The translations under genes and the position numbers were made by a program. DNA of 64,000 bases from positions 124,001 to 188,000 of IMG/VR virus record IMGVR_UViG_3300046507_000773; one strand, 5' to 3'. The stretch comes from a virus. Positions 24,530-32,663 of this stretch are shown here, piece after piece (the first letter of the stretch is position 1; each line of letters opens with the position of its first letter). The notes beneath the pieces were generated by a model. It searched no databases and was not told where the DNA came from. It worked only from the letters and a program-made list of their open reading frames with translations.

Positions 24530-25507
24530 ATGAACCGCATGGAACAACTCTTCAAACAACAGTTCAACGACGTCAAGAAACTCATTTCCTTCTGCACCCT
24601 CTGGACCGGGGACGCAGGAGGTGTTCGCAAGATGGTCGTCGACCAGTCCGATCGCCTGATGCTCGAGCCCGGCGAATGGATCAAGACCGTCGACAAGAAT
24701 AGCAATAACTACCTGGCCGTCGGTACGCCGTTTGGCATCTTCGTCTTCTACCAACGCGAACTCTTCGGAAAAGCGATGTACTGGTACGAAACGACGCGTT
24801 CCCTGATCCGCCAATTCCCGGTACTGACCAAAGACGGTGAAAGCCCGTCGGGTTTCCTGGAAGAGCACGTGATGGAATACATCATGTCGGGCAGCTTGGT
24901 TCATGATTCACTCGTACGTGCTGAAGCCATACGTCTCGGCGGCGGTACGGTGTCCGACGGCATTCCGATGAAGAAAGTCAAATCCGGCCACAAGCATCGT
25001 CGTCCGAAAGCCGAACTCGAAGTCAAAGCCAAAGACAAGCACGACATCAAGGCCAAGAAGGCCCTGCGACGTCCTGTCAAGGAAGACGAGGTTGCACCGA
25101 AGAAGGTGATCAAGGATCGTCCGCAATCGAAGCCGGCTGGCAAGAAGACTTCGATCATCAACGCTGCGCCCCGCAGTGTCGAGCGCGGTATCCGTGACAC
25201 GAGCAAGCCACAACTGACTTCGGTCAAGGTCGGCAACGGTAAAGGCGAGGGCAGGAAGGTCTACCCACGTGGCCAGAATCCGACCATCCTCCACATCGAT
25301 GAAACGGGCTTCACCAACGAAAAGGGTCAACCGACCTACGTTGCCACTCCCGGCGGCAGGGCACCAGTGCGCACTCGTGGCGACAACATGCCCAATGTCC
25401 AGATCGACCAATGCGCTTTCATTCAGAACTGCGGCCAAACGATCGTCCTCGATCCGCCGACTGCAACTGAACTCAAGCGTGAACCGTACGTCACCGTCCA
25501 GGAGTAA
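24530..25507 (+). CDS. Unrecognised 325-residue protein with basic linker
   Basis: A CGAAAGGAGCCGTC ribosome binding site precedes the ATG. Residues 1 to about 140 look folded and carry aromatic strands (GTPFGIFVFYQRELFGKAMY). Residues about 145-220 are very rich in Lys, Arg and Pro and are likely disordered and nucleic-acid binding. The C-terminal 100 residues look folded again. The layout resembles DNA- or RNA-associated phage proteins. No family was recognised. Confidence 0.85.
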   Translation: MNRMEQLFKQQFNDVKKLISFCTLWTGDAGGVRKMVVDQSDRLMLEPGEWIKTVDKNSNNYLAVGTPFGIFVFYQRELFGKAMYWYETTRSLIRQFPVLTKDGESPSGFLEEHVMEYIMSGSLVHDSLVRAEAIRLGGGTVSDGIPMKKVKSGHKHRRPKAELEVKAKDKHDIKAKKALRRPVKEDEVAPKKVIKDRPQSKPAGKKTSIINAAPRSVERGIRDTSKPQLTSVKVGNGKGEGRKVYPRGQNPTILHIDETGFTNEKGQPTYVATPGGRAPVRTRGDNMPNVQIDQCAFIQNCGQTIVLDPPTATELKREPYVTVQE

Positions 25508-25510
25508 TCC

Positions 25511-25564
25511 GGCATAAACGGGGAGAGCCCAAAAGGCTCCCCCGCGTATGCTGCTTTTTTTTTG
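25511..25564. terminator. Bidirectional hairpin terminator between convergent genes
   Basis: GGGGAGAGCC pairs with GGCTCCCCC around CAAAA. CGGCATAAA lies before and CGTATGCTG plus a T-run after, so both strands read hairpin then a TATGC tail. Confidence 0.8.
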
Positions 25565-26371
25565 TTAGCGATTGCCGCCAACACGGGAACGAAGCATGCG
25601 CTCCCAGGTTTCGCCGTCGTTCATTGCTGCCACACGACGCCAATCCTTTTCCAGGTATTCCCGGTAGAGTTCGTCCTGATCAGCGTACGACTCGATGATC
25701 GTCTTGAAAGCACCGATCGACGTACCACCACGGATCTCACCCATGTCGAGTTTGATGATGTGGTTGTTGTAGATGTAGGCTTTCACAGCGCGCACGCACA
25801 GTTCCGAGAAATACGGATAGCTGCGCAGTTGCAGGTGCGACAGTTGACTATCGTTGGCCAGAATGCAGCGCAGATAGCAGTTCGCCGGCATCAAGTACAG
25901 TTCGCTGACCATGACGACGTTTTCGCCGATCAATTGACAGCGGGCAGTCGATGCGTTTGGCATCGCGCCATGCGAATCGATAAGACCTTGCGCCAGGTTC
26001 AGCATTGCTGAGTTACCCGAAAGCGAGGAAGTACCGAAGTTCGAAATTGCGTGGGGATCACTGAACGTCAGATTCAGAACGCTCATGATCGAGCGGCCTT
26101 GCGTCTTCTCCTTGGGGACACGGAAAACCACAGTGTAGTCAGCCGTTTGTTCCATGGGGATACCGTCCATCGGAACTCGCATTTCAATACCGCCCACCAA
26201 GTTACAGTCTACCATGACTCGGTGACGGATTACCTTGATGAGAATTTGTTCATCGATAGAGATCGGGATCTTCTTCGAGGCCCAGTTACGGTTGTTGAAA
26301 ATGAGTTCCAAGATCTCTTGCGGGATGCGATTCTTGATCTCATCCAAAGCTTTGGAGATTGGGGTCATCAT
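25565..26371 (-). CDS. Unrecognised 268-residue protein
   Basis: The start is set at 26371, where ATGATG follows ATAGGACAGAA; an upstream in-frame ATG at 26398 lacks a binding site. The N-terminal 40 residues are helical (SKALDEIKNRIPQEILELIF). The remainder is mixed and beta-rich with Gly/Arg-rich ends. No catalytic motif was seen. It is divergent from the tubulin gene. A virion or tail-assembly role is possible but has no support beyond context. Confidence 0.8.
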   Translation of the reverse strand: MMTPISKALDEIKNRIPQEILELIFNNRNWASKKIPISIDEQILIKVIRHRVMVDCNLVGGIEMRVPMDGIPMEQTADYTVVFRVPKEKTQGRSIMSVLNLTFSDPHAISNFGTSSLSGNSAMLNLAQGLIDSHGAMPNASTARCQLIGENVVMVSELYLMPANCYLRCILANDSQLSHLQLRSYPYFSELCVRAVKAYIYNNHIIKLDMGEIRGGTSIGAFKTIIESYADQDELYREYLEKDWRRVAAMNDGETWERMLRSRVGGNR

Positions 26372-26392
26372 TTCTGTCCTATGAAAATTCAA

Positions 26393-26405
26393 CAACATAT
26401 TACAC
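26393..26405 (+). promoter_or_regulatory. Candidate promoter, ACATATTAC motif, before tubulin
   Basis: CAACATATTACAC lies about 125 bases upstream of the tubulin gene, in the divergent gap with the gene at 25565. It is the motif shared with five other upstream regions. GATATAATG follows about 10 bases later and could alternatively act as a host-type -10 element. Confidence 0.45.
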
Positions 26406-26528
26406 TACTGAGATATAATGCAGATATGCCATAAAATCTCAGTTCAGACGGGAGAATTTTTACTAGCGTCCCACACGCTTATGTAGAAACCTGTCGCTAC
26501 ATCTCTTCACCCACAAAAAGGAAATAGC

Positions 26529-27536
26529 ATGACCGAAGCAAATAACAAAGGCCAGATCCGCATTTACGCTTGCGGCGGCGCTGGCATCAACGTCGGCAAA
26601 CTGTTCGAAGTGGCACGCGGCGAGAACGCTCCGGCCTTCGCCCAGATGCATGTGTCCTACCTCGACACCTCGGATTCGAACCTGAAGACCGTCAAGACCA
26701 CCCTGGACAACATCTACCGCATTGAAGGCATCGACGGCTCCGGCCAGGTCCGCGCCGAGAACTACGACGAGATCGCTCCGCGTGTTCGCGACATGCTGCA
26801 AAAGCACCCGGCCCTGGACCTGTCGATCGTCATCCACTCGTTCTCCGGCGGCAGCGGTTCCGTCATCGGCCCGTCGCTGGTTTCCGAACTGACCGACGAA
26901 GGCAAGAACGTGATCGTGATCGGCATCGGTGACGCCTCGACCGTCAACTACGCCAACAACACGATGAAGACGATCAAGTCGTACGGCAACATCGCCCACA
27001 CCAAGGAAGTGCCGATCATCGCGGCCTACTTCGAAAACACGCCGACCACCCCGCGCTCGGAAGTCGACCTGGCCATCCAGCAACTGGTCACTGCCCTGGC
27101 CGTGCTGTTCTCCCGCGAGAACCACGAACTGGACAGCGCAGACCTGCGCAACTGGCTGAACTTCCAGAAGGTCACCAGTTTCGAGCCACAACTGGGCGCC
27201 CTGACGCTGTTCGAAGGCACCGACCTGGCCGCCGACTACGGCGAAATCATCACGGTGGCCACCCTGGCTACCGAGAAGTCCGGCACCACGCTCAACAGCG
27301 TGATCGGCTACCAGACCGTCGGCTGGCTGCCGCCGGCTGACAGCGAGCAGATGAAGAAGGTGCATGCAGCCGCACCGATCCACTTCATGATCTCCGACGG
27401 CGTCTTCGGCGACGTCAACGATCGGCTCGAGAAGTTCCTCGCGGATCACCAGAAACGCGTGGACTCCCGCCCCCCGAAGAAGAACACCATTCTGAAGGGG
27501 ACCGAGGGCGCGACCAAGAACGGCGTTGTCCTCTGA
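26529..27536 (+). CDS. phuZ: Phage tubulin/FtsZ-like GTPase (PhuZ type)
   Basis: This 335-residue protein carries the tubulin nucleotide-binding signatures: N-terminal IYACGGAGINVGKL (residues 12-24) and the G-box HSFSGGSGSVIGP (residues 103-115; GGSGS at 107-111). A following VNYANNTMKTI segment carries the base-contact Asn. The C-terminus is polar and basic (PPKKNTILKG). Phage tubulins form dynamic filaments that centre the phage nucleus and carry capsids to it. Length fits PhuZ (about 315-325). Codon bias is the strongest class in the window. It has an AAAAAGGAAATAGC ribosome binding site. Confidence 0.9.
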   Translation: MTEANNKGQIRIYACGGAGINVGKLFEVARGENAPAFAQMHVSYLDTSDSNLKTVKTTLDNIYRIEGIDGSGQVRAENYDEIAPRVRDMLQKHPALDLSIVIHSFSGGSGSVIGPSLVSELTDEGKNVIVIGIGDASTVNYANNTMKTIKSYGNIAHTKEVPIIAAYFENTPTTPRSEVDLAIQQLVTALAVLFSRENHELDSADLRNWLNFQKVTSFEPQLGALTLFEGTDLAADYGEIITVATLATEKSGTTLNSVIGYQTVGWLPPADSEQMKKVHAAAPIHFMISDGVFGDVNDRLEKFLADHQKRVDSRPPKKNTILKGTEGATKNGVVL

Positions 27537-27581
27537 CAGATCGCGCGTACTCCTAGTGGCCGCGGGGGCGGCGGCAATGCT

Positions 27582-27846
27582 TGCCGCCCTCGGGCATGAA
27601 GATGTAGAAGTCGTAGCGGAAGACGACAGACGTCTTTACGTTGGTTTCCATGGTCCTCGAATCGAAGACCTGACCTTTCCCGAGATTTACGAATATCGTG
27701 AATGGGATAACGACTCCTACTGGAGTTACGTGGAACATGTTTCATGTTTTACGCGCGTGCTACCGGAGCATGTCCGGTGTACCCATGAGTGCGGCGAAGT
27801 CCGCAGGTTGCGCAAGGTTAGAGACCGTGTATGCACCCTGCATTGA
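27582..27846 (+). CDS. Possible small protein, 87 residues
   Basis: An open frame follows the tubulin stop. From ATG 27582 it reads an acidic, aromatic protein (RIEDLTFPEIYEYREWDNDS) whose codons resemble neighbouring genes. No clear Shine-Dalgarno precedes the ATG, and a GGCGGCAA-TGC-TTGCCGCC hairpin overlaps it. It could be translated by coupling, or the segment could be non-coding. The C-terminal 30 residues are Cys- and Arg-rich and may be spurious. Confidence 0.35.
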
Positions 27847-27849
27847 GCT

Positions 27850-28178
27850 TCGTCCTGGCTTTCAGAATTGTATATTCGGCAAATCCGATATCAAAATTTC
27901 CTGAAATGTTTCCCCATGGATATGAAGTGATACATTCGCTTCGCACAAAAGTGCCTCTTTTTAAAGAGGACGGCGTTCGTGACGGCAAGATCAAAAGGTA
28001 GCGAGTGGGTTCTGGATCGCAAGCATGCGGTCGCCAATAGAATGCCATGAGTACGTGAGTAGTGAGCCTAGTCGCACAGTGAGCCTGAAACCCCCTGACC
28101 GATGTGGCCCCCTTGTTGAAAGGTGTGGTTGCATTCCTCAAGCCGATGTGGAGCTATCGGCGAAGTAGGCGGCAGGGG
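27850..28178 (+). ncRNA. Structured non-coding RNA region
   Basis: About 450 bases without a supportable ORF separate tubulin from the gene at 28301. Small hairpins GCAC-AAAA-GTGC and CTCTTT-AAAGAG occur near 27945-27970. AAACCCCCTG (28088-28097) pairs with CAGGGGGGTTT (28173-28183), enclosing about 75 bases that hold CCGAT/ATCGG (28143-28160). Direct repeats AGTGAGCCT (28061, 28078) and CCGATGTGG (28099, 28143) are present. A terminator follows at once. This looks like a stable small RNA or a long structured leader. Confidence 0.45.
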
Positions 28179-28237
28179 GGTTTCCCTATACTACCTCTGG
28201 TTAGAGCAGGTATAGGGAAGCCTTCTTTTTTATGCCG
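28179..28237 (+). terminator. Hairpin terminator with TTATGCCG tail
   Basis: GGTTTCCCTATAC-ACCT pairs with AGGTATAGGGAAGCC with a small bulge. TTCTTTTTTATGCCG follows. Confidence 0.85.
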
Positions 28238-28300
28238 TTCATCTAGGTATATTTAACCTAATGGCCTGATTTTATACATAACCCCCCACAAGGAGCTAGT

Positions 28301-28762
28301 ATGGCGATATACAAGGCTCTGTTGATCCAGGACATCTCACAGTTCATTGAGCTGATTGAGCCGTACTTCAACAAGGCTTTAGAGGCATACGCTACCGAGA
28401 CGGAACTGGAATTCGAATCAGCACTGAAGTGGCTTATTGAAGAAGAGTTAGAGCAGATCTACGGACTGTTTGGCAAAGATCACGACCGCTATCATTTCCC
28501 ACATGCGGCAATACGTGACGCCATCGACAACATGACTCCCACGCCACTTAGCTGTATCGTTGCCCACCATATCGGTGCACCTGTTATTGACCACGACCAC
28601 AATGTAGTAGAGATACGGATCTGGAACCGCGACCTCTTGATCGAATACGTGCCGCTACAAAGTGACCCAATAAAGAGAACAAGTTACATAACCCGATTTC
28701 ATGAACAATCCATTCCCTTCCTCGAACGCAACACTTTATTTGGACCCGCGGCCAGTCGCTGA
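28301..28762 (+). CDS. Unrecognised 153-residue protein
   Basis: An ACAAGGAGCTAGT ribosome binding site is present. The protein is acidic and helical in the N-terminal half (EATETELEFES-type region) and ends in RNRDLLIEYVPLQSDPIK and further residues. It opens a run of seven small overlapping genes. Its 3' end overlaps the next gene by 62 bases. No family was recognised. Confidence 0.75.
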   Translation: MAIYKALLIQDISQFIELIEPYFNKALEAYATETELEFESALKWLIEEELEQIYGLFGKDHDRYHFPHAAIRDAIDNMTPTPLSCIVAHHIGAPVIDHDHNVVEIRIWNRDLLIEYVPLQSDPIKRTSYITRFHEQSIPFLERNTLFGPAASR

Positions 28763-29375
28763 ACTGATGCTGCACATGTACGGCGAACTCTTCAAGAAAC
28801 CCGAACCGCAGGGCTTCTTCTTGCCGTGGACTCGAAAGCCCGTCCTCATCGACAACAGCTTCCTCGTGATCAATCGCAAGGAAGAATTCGAACAAGGCTT
28901 AGCCATCAGCTTGGCCGACATCAGGAGCGTGAAAACGAACCTGTACAACACCGATGGCAAACTCGCGGTTCGTAAGGAAGACGTCAAGCACTTACGCCAG
29001 GAACGCGTAGTGCCGACTGTCCAACTTGACCTGCTCGAAGCCATGGTGGACGCATGCATTACCGACCTGTCCGCATGGGTTGGCGCCGCACACAAACCTG
29101 ATCCGGTTGACGTCGCAAAAGAATTTGTGATTACCGAACAGGAGTATTACATGAACCCCAGTCGTCAAATCGAGTACTCGGACTGGGCCACGGCTGGGAT
29201 CATTGGCGTACTGCGCATGGTCGAGCATTTCCTCAAACCCTTGATCCGGTTCATCGGCGACGACACCTGGATCATCCACGAGCGTCACCAATCCGGGAAC
29301 GACATCTATATCCGCAAGACCGTCGACTACCGCATCCAGGAATGGACACGCTTGAAGGAACTTGGCATCATCTAA
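28701..29375 (+). CDS. Unrecognised 224-residue protein
   Basis: The ATG at 28701 lies inside the previous gene; ATG 28770 is an alternative with no better binding site. The protein is mixed alpha/beta. It ends with GNDIYIRKTVDYRIQEWTRL, reminiscent of the GNDLVV or GGDIVL endings of the following small proteins. It could be a larger member of that local family. Function unknown. Confidence 0.75.
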   Translation: MNNPFPSSNATLYLDPRPVAELMLHMYGELFKKPEPQGFFLPWTRKPVLIDNSFLVINRKEEFEQGLAISLADIRSVKTNLYNTDGKLAVRKEDVKHLRQERVVPTVQLDLLEAMVDACITDLSAWVGAAHKPDPVDVAKEFVITEQEYYMNPSRQIEYSDWATAGIIGVLRMVEHFLKPLIRFIGDDTWIIHERHQSGNDIYIRKTVDYRIQEWTRLKELGII

Positions 29376-29376
29376 C

Positions 29377-29781
29377 ATGTCACGAATCAATAAGCTGATC
29401 TCGGTATCGGAAGTCGTAGAGGCATTTCGTTTCGACTACCGGACTTACGTCATGCAACGCTTGGCCGACCCACGCATGACGCCAGTGTCGATGAATACCG
29501 AGTTCGACCACTATCCCGTAATGCACGCCTTAGTCACCGAGGTGATGACCACTGGTGACGACGAAACCGCCGCTGGGCGGCATGTCGTGAATGCCATCAT
29601 GAATCAGGGTGTCGATATCTCGACCGCTACGGACATGGCATCCATTGGTCTTAAACGGCTTGTCACGGAAGTGGCAAGCTTCCTTCCTGGAATCACGTTC
29701 GCACAATTGCAGGAGGGTGACATGGCACTTTGTAATACGAGTGACCTCATGGTAAGTTACTCGGAAAAGGAGGAAGCATGA
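29377..29781 (+). CDS. Unrecognised 134-residue protein
   Basis: The start at 29377 lies two bases after the previous stop and about 15 bases after GAAGGAA. The protein is mostly helical (VVEAFRFDYRTYVMQRLADP). It overlaps the next start by ATGA. It belongs to the run of small genes at 28301-31817. No domain was recognised. Confidence 0.75.
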   Translation: MSRINKLISVSEVVEAFRFDYRTYVMQRLADPRMTPVSMNTEFDHYPVMHALVTEVMTTGDDETAAGRHVVNAIMNQGVDISTATDMASIGLKRLVTEVASFLPGITFAQLQEGDMALCNTSDLMVSYSEKEEA

Positions 29782-30194
29782 GCGAAGTTCATGTGCTGCC
29801 GATCGCGGAGATTCTTCGAGAATACTTCTTGCTCGAGCATGTCTTCGATTTCTACGAGGAAGGCTTGCGCGGCCTTGTTCGTGACCACGTCTTAATAAGT
29901 ACATCCATCGTTTGCGACATCCATGAAGACGACATGGAAGATGACGATGCTGATCCTCTCGTCAACAAGATCGTTCAAGCATATCGCATGAATAATCTTG
30001 GCTACCGCAATGACTACTACAACAACAATGATGAGCGACGCTTAGCATCGGCGCTACATCGGTCGCGGGAAATTCGTTTGATGATCAACCGTTTAATGTA
30101 TGTGCTATTTCGCGGCAGTGTCTACAACATCCATCCGCAGCGCTTTCAATGGCTGGGCAATGACCTCGTGGTGCACATGGACCTTTGGGAATAA
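29778..30194 (+). CDS. Unrecognised 138-residue acidic protein, local paralog family
   Basis: It starts in an ATGA overlap with the preceding gene, after GGAGGAAGC. An acidic cluster (HEDDMEDDDADP) lies near residue 55. The end, WLGNDLVVHMDLWE, matches the pattern (G)(N/G/K)D(I/L)V found at the ends of the proteins at 30535 and 30964. A family of tandem paralogs is likely. Function unknown. Confidence 0.75.
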   Translation: MSEVHVLPIAEILREYFLLEHVFDFYEEGLRGLVRDHVLISTSIVCDIHEDDMEDDDADPLVNKIVQAYRMNNLGYRNDYYNNNDERRLASALHRSREIRLMINRLMYVLFRGSVYNIHPQRFQWLGNDLVVHMDLWE

Positions 30195-30197
30195 GCC

Positions 30198-30629
30198 ATG
30201 TACGTTCGATACCTGATCAACATCAAGCGGGAACTCAGAGCGTTCACAGGCTTAGTCGTGGAAATCGACATGCCGCCTTTCGACATCGATGCAGCACTTT
30301 CTCGCATCTTCGACTGCTTTCAAGAAAAAGCAACCGCAATGCAGATGCTACACAACGTGGCGATGGACATGGCTGATCACGACGCGCTCTTTGAGAACGA
30401 GTGTCTCGAAAGCTTTCAAAGGGAACGCCTCTATTATGCCATCCAGAACCTGGGCAAGAAGATCAAGTTCCACCTGGATGACATCGACCCCTACGTGAAC
30501 GGGAAGTTCCGTTTTTCCTACAGAAGGACTTTTTATGGCTGTGCGCTCCTCATGGCCGATGAACGTTCAATTGGTTTTAACTCCAGAGACTATCGTCCTC
30601 GACACACGAGAAGACCTGGAGATCTTTGA
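30198..30629 (+). CDS. Unrecognised 143-residue protein, local paralog family
   Basis: It starts three bases after the previous stop. It has helical segments (FDCFQEKATAMQMLHNVAMD) and a C-terminal FRFSYRRTFYG that parallels LIYHYTRRLGG in the next protein. The last 95 bases overlap the gene at 30535 in another frame, so the extreme C-terminus (RPRHTRRPGDL) may be unselected. Function unknown. Confidence 0.65.
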   Translation: MYVRYLINIKRELRAFTGLVVEIDMPPFDIDAALSRIFDCFQEKATAMQMLHNVAMDMADHDALFENECLESFQRERLYYAIQNLGKKIKFHLDDIDPYVNGKFRFSYRRTFYGCALLMADERSIGFNSRDYRPRHTRRPGDL

Positions 30630-30963
30630 GTCGTACTTGGTGCGAACCGAGAACGTCAAGGAAAACCAGGAATACATCGAGCAAATACTGCAAGAGCTCA
30701 TCATGGACTTGATGAGCAAAGAAGATGCCAACTACAGCATCACCTATAGTGCTTACGAGTTACTCTCGTACAGCATCTACGGTCACGGATACGACGATCA
30801 TGCCAAGCAGCTTTCGGACTTCTACGAGAAACTTGCCAACAAGGTTCTCCAGCGTCTGGAACAACTGAACGCGTACCGTGGTGATCGCTTGATCTATCAT
30901 TACACGCGGCGCTTGGGTGGTGACATCGTCTTGACTCGAATTCGCCTCGACACAGGAGAGTAA
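30535..30963 (+). CDS. Unrecognised 142-residue protein, local paralog family
   Basis: The ATG at 30535 follows ACAGAAGGACTTTT inside the previous gene; ATG 30559 would shorten the overlap. TPETIVLDTREDLEIF near the N-terminus matches LPERIVIDGAYFWEQF in the next protein, and GGDIVLTRIRL matches GKDIVINKL near its C-terminus. These two are clear tandem paralogs. Function unknown. Confidence 0.75.
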   Translation: MAVRSSWPMNVQLVLTPETIVLDTREDLEIFESYLVRTENVKENQEYIEQILQELIMDLMSKEDANYSITYSAYELLSYSIYGHGYDDHAKQLSDFYEKLANKVLQRLEQLNAYRGDRLIYHYTRRLGGDIVLTRIRLDTGE

Positions 30964-31410
30964 ATGTTTGGTGAAACCATGTTCAGGAAGCAGTTAGAGG
31001 AAAAGCTTCCTGAACGTATCGTCATCGACGGCGCTTACTTCTGGGAGCAATTCGATATGCCCAGTTTGACGTTTAAGCTGGGACAGGAAGATGCACAGAC
31101 GATTCTTTACGATATCATCACCAAGTTCTTGACGATGAATGATCCGGACGTTGCGGACTTCGCTATCGAGATTCCTGATTTTAATCGTATGCGAGATAAG
31201 GAAGTGGCAGGCGATACGAGCAAAGTGCAAGAGATCATCCAGGCAGCTAAGCGCGTGGAAGAAGATCTGTTTCACACGTTCTCACGCCTTAACACTTTCA
31301 ACGACAAGAACCAATTCTCGTACGCGTTTGAACGCTTCCTCGGTAAAGACATCGTCATTAACAAACTTTCGTCTTATCGTCTTTCGAATTACAACTTGGA
31401 GTTTCCATGA
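30964..31410 (+). CDS. Unrecognised 148-residue protein, local paralog family
   Basis: It begins directly after the preceding stop with GGAGAGTAA in front. It shares the PE-IV-D and G-DIV patterns with the protein at 30535. Helical middle, charged. The end overlaps the next start by ATGA. Function unknown. Confidence 0.75.
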   Translation: MFGETMFRKQLEEKLPERIVIDGAYFWEQFDMPSLTFKLGQEDAQTILYDIITKFLTMNDPDVADFAIEIPDFNRMRDKEVAGDTSKVQEIIQAAKRVEEDLFHTFSRLNTFNDKNQFSYAFERFLGKDIVINKLSSYRLSNYNLEFP

Positions 31411-31817
31411 TTTCTTCCTCTGCCTTTCAGCCGGATGGCAAGTATTCCTTCGAGGTCTACCCTGCCGCCCTTCTGCCAACCGACTTTACCAACGTCACCG
31501 TCTTCGGTGTCGTGAACGAACGTCTGGCCCGCAAGTTCATCGCCACGCGTGAACTGCACGCCAATTACTACCCGATGCTCCCGGCAGGTACGCCCAATGA
31601 TGCAGCAGCTTACGGCTACTTGCACATCATGCTCTCGACCGGTGTGGAAACGGTGGTGGGCCTGGCGTGGATCAAACCGGACAGCGTCAAGTCGACGACC
31701 TGGAAAACCTTCGACGTCACGATCCAAACGTCGGACCCGGATGCAGCCAACCGTATCCGCCTGGCCTTGGTGTCGAACAACATCAACGACTTCGAAATCA
31801 AAGCCCGTAACTCTTAA
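31407..31817 (+). CDS. Unrecognised 136-residue beta-rich protein, probably abundant
   Basis: It starts in an ATGA overlap after ACTTGGAGTTTCC. In contrast to the small genes before it, codons are strongly C-biased, suggesting high expression. The protein is beta-rich with alternating hydrophobic strands (VETVVGLAWIKPDS, DVTIQTSD) and ends ANRIRLALVSNNINDFEI. A small virion component is possible. No family was recognised. Confidence 0.8.
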   Translation: MISSSAFQPDGKYSFEVYPAALLPTDFTNVTVFGVVNERLARKFIATRELHANYYPMLPAGTPNDAAAYGYLHIMLSTGVETVVGLAWIKPDSVKSTTWKTFDVTIQTSDPDAANRIRLALVSNNINDFEIKARNS

Positions 31818-31829
31818 GTTGCGCAACAT

Positions 31830-32119
31830 CATGAGGAGGTTAGTGTATTTTTTACGCGTGCACCCCATGATGTGACAGGAAGGGATTGGCAGTCCCGGCT
31901 CGCCTAATTCGATGTTTGTTTTAGGAATCCCCTTGGACCGCAGGGGAAAATGCTAGATGAAATGATTGTAACCGTCGGAAGCGCCTGCTAAGCGCTTTGT
32001 GGGGTGGTGCTTGCATTGAGTGCTCTCTTTGGAGATCGCGCTTTGATCAACAAGGATCGAAGCACCTTTGTAAGTTCCATATCGACGAATCAGTCTGGAC
32101 ATCTGTACCAGGTCATTTT
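31830..32119 (+). ncRNA. Structured non-coding stretch ending in a terminator
   Basis: The 440 bases between 31817 and 32258 have no supportable ORF. Hairpins visible include GGGA/TCCC (about 31882-31896), CCCCT/AGGGG (about 31929-31947), AAGCGC/GCGCTT (about 31980-31999) and TCTC/GAGA near 32026. AAGCGCTTTGTGGGG recalls AAGCGCTTGCGGGG of the RNA at 1936-1950, and CACCTTTGTAAG recalls its loop. CCCATGATGTGACAGGA at 31864 repeats at 23550 with changes. A small RNA or processed 3' region is likely. Confidence 0.4.
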
Positions 32120-32155
32120 GAGGGGGGCTTCGGCTCCCCTCTTTTTTTTATGCCG
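32120..32155 (+). terminator. TTCG-loop hairpin terminator
   Basis: GAGGGGGGC-TTCG-GCTCCCCTC is a very stable tetraloop hairpin. TTTTTTTTATGCCGC follows. Confidence 0.9.
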
Positions 32156-32195
32156 CATTTTACTTCTTCTTTTTTTGTTGCGATCAAGAAAATCT

Positions 32196-32210
32196 CAACG
32201 ATATATTACG
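32196..32210 (+). promoter_or_regulatory. Candidate early promoter containing TATATTAC
   Basis: CAACGATATATTACG contains the exact phiKZ early promoter element TATATTAC and lies 48 bases before the gene at 32258. Its upstream flank AAAATCTCAACGA parallels TTTTTAACGA at 302-311. Confidence 0.55.
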
Positions 32211-32257
32211 ATTGTGAGCCTTAACCCGCTCTCAACGTTTTTATAAGGAGAAGAAAA

Positions 32258-32557
32258 ATGATAAACGTCGATAACAAAGTAGTAATCCTAGAAAGAATCG
32301 CCAAACAAAAGCGACGCCACTTGATCCGCATGTTTGAAGACCTTCGTCGTCAATACAGCGAACTTCGTGCTTTCTATCTAGTGACCTTAACGGATGCCCA
32401 GTTCGTCATCTCGCTTGCCCACATCGATGCAGTCTTCGATCACGGCCGAGATGCTTACTTGCGCCAAGACATGAATGAACTTAGCTATGCGCTTCACGAG
32501 ATCATTCGTCTATCCAAAGTGCCAACGCAGCACTGGAGCTTGCATTTCAAGATGTAA
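32258..32557 (+). CDS. Unrecognised 99-residue protein
   Basis: An ATAAGGAGAAGAAAA ribosome binding site lies 48 bases after the TATATTAC motif. The protein is helical and basic at the N-terminus (VILERIAKQKRRHLIRMFED). With its own promoter and terminator it is a single-gene early unit, the usual form for a host-takeover protein. The function itself is unknown. Confidence 0.8.
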   Translation: MINVDNKVVILERIAKQKRRHLIRMFEDLRRQYSELRAFYLVTLTDAQFVISLAHIDAVFDHGRDAYLRQDMNELSYALHEIIRLSKVPTQHWSLHFKM

Positions 32558-32563
32558 CATATT

Positions 32564-32592
32564 GGGGAGCATTTAGCTCCCCGTTTATGCCG
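32564..32592 (+). terminator. Hairpin terminator with TTTATGCCG tail
   Basis: GGGGAGC and GCTCCCC pair around ATTTA, followed by GTTTATGCCGCC. Confidence 0.8.
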
Positions 32593-32663
32593 CCAATGTA
32601 GTATCGATTTAAAAAAACCCACCCTCCCAATGTTATAGCCCTAACAGCAGAGGAGTCGTAAGA

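Noticed and set aside
27526-27846. TTG start at 27526 for the small ORF after tubulin
   Set aside because: It overlaps the tubulin end without a binding site; if the ORF is real, ATG 27582 is more likely.
27850-28237. Possible tRNA around GTGGGTTCTGGATCGC (near 28005)
   Set aside because: No cloverleaf could be drawn; the T-loop consensus GTTCRANNC and a matching acceptor stem are missing.
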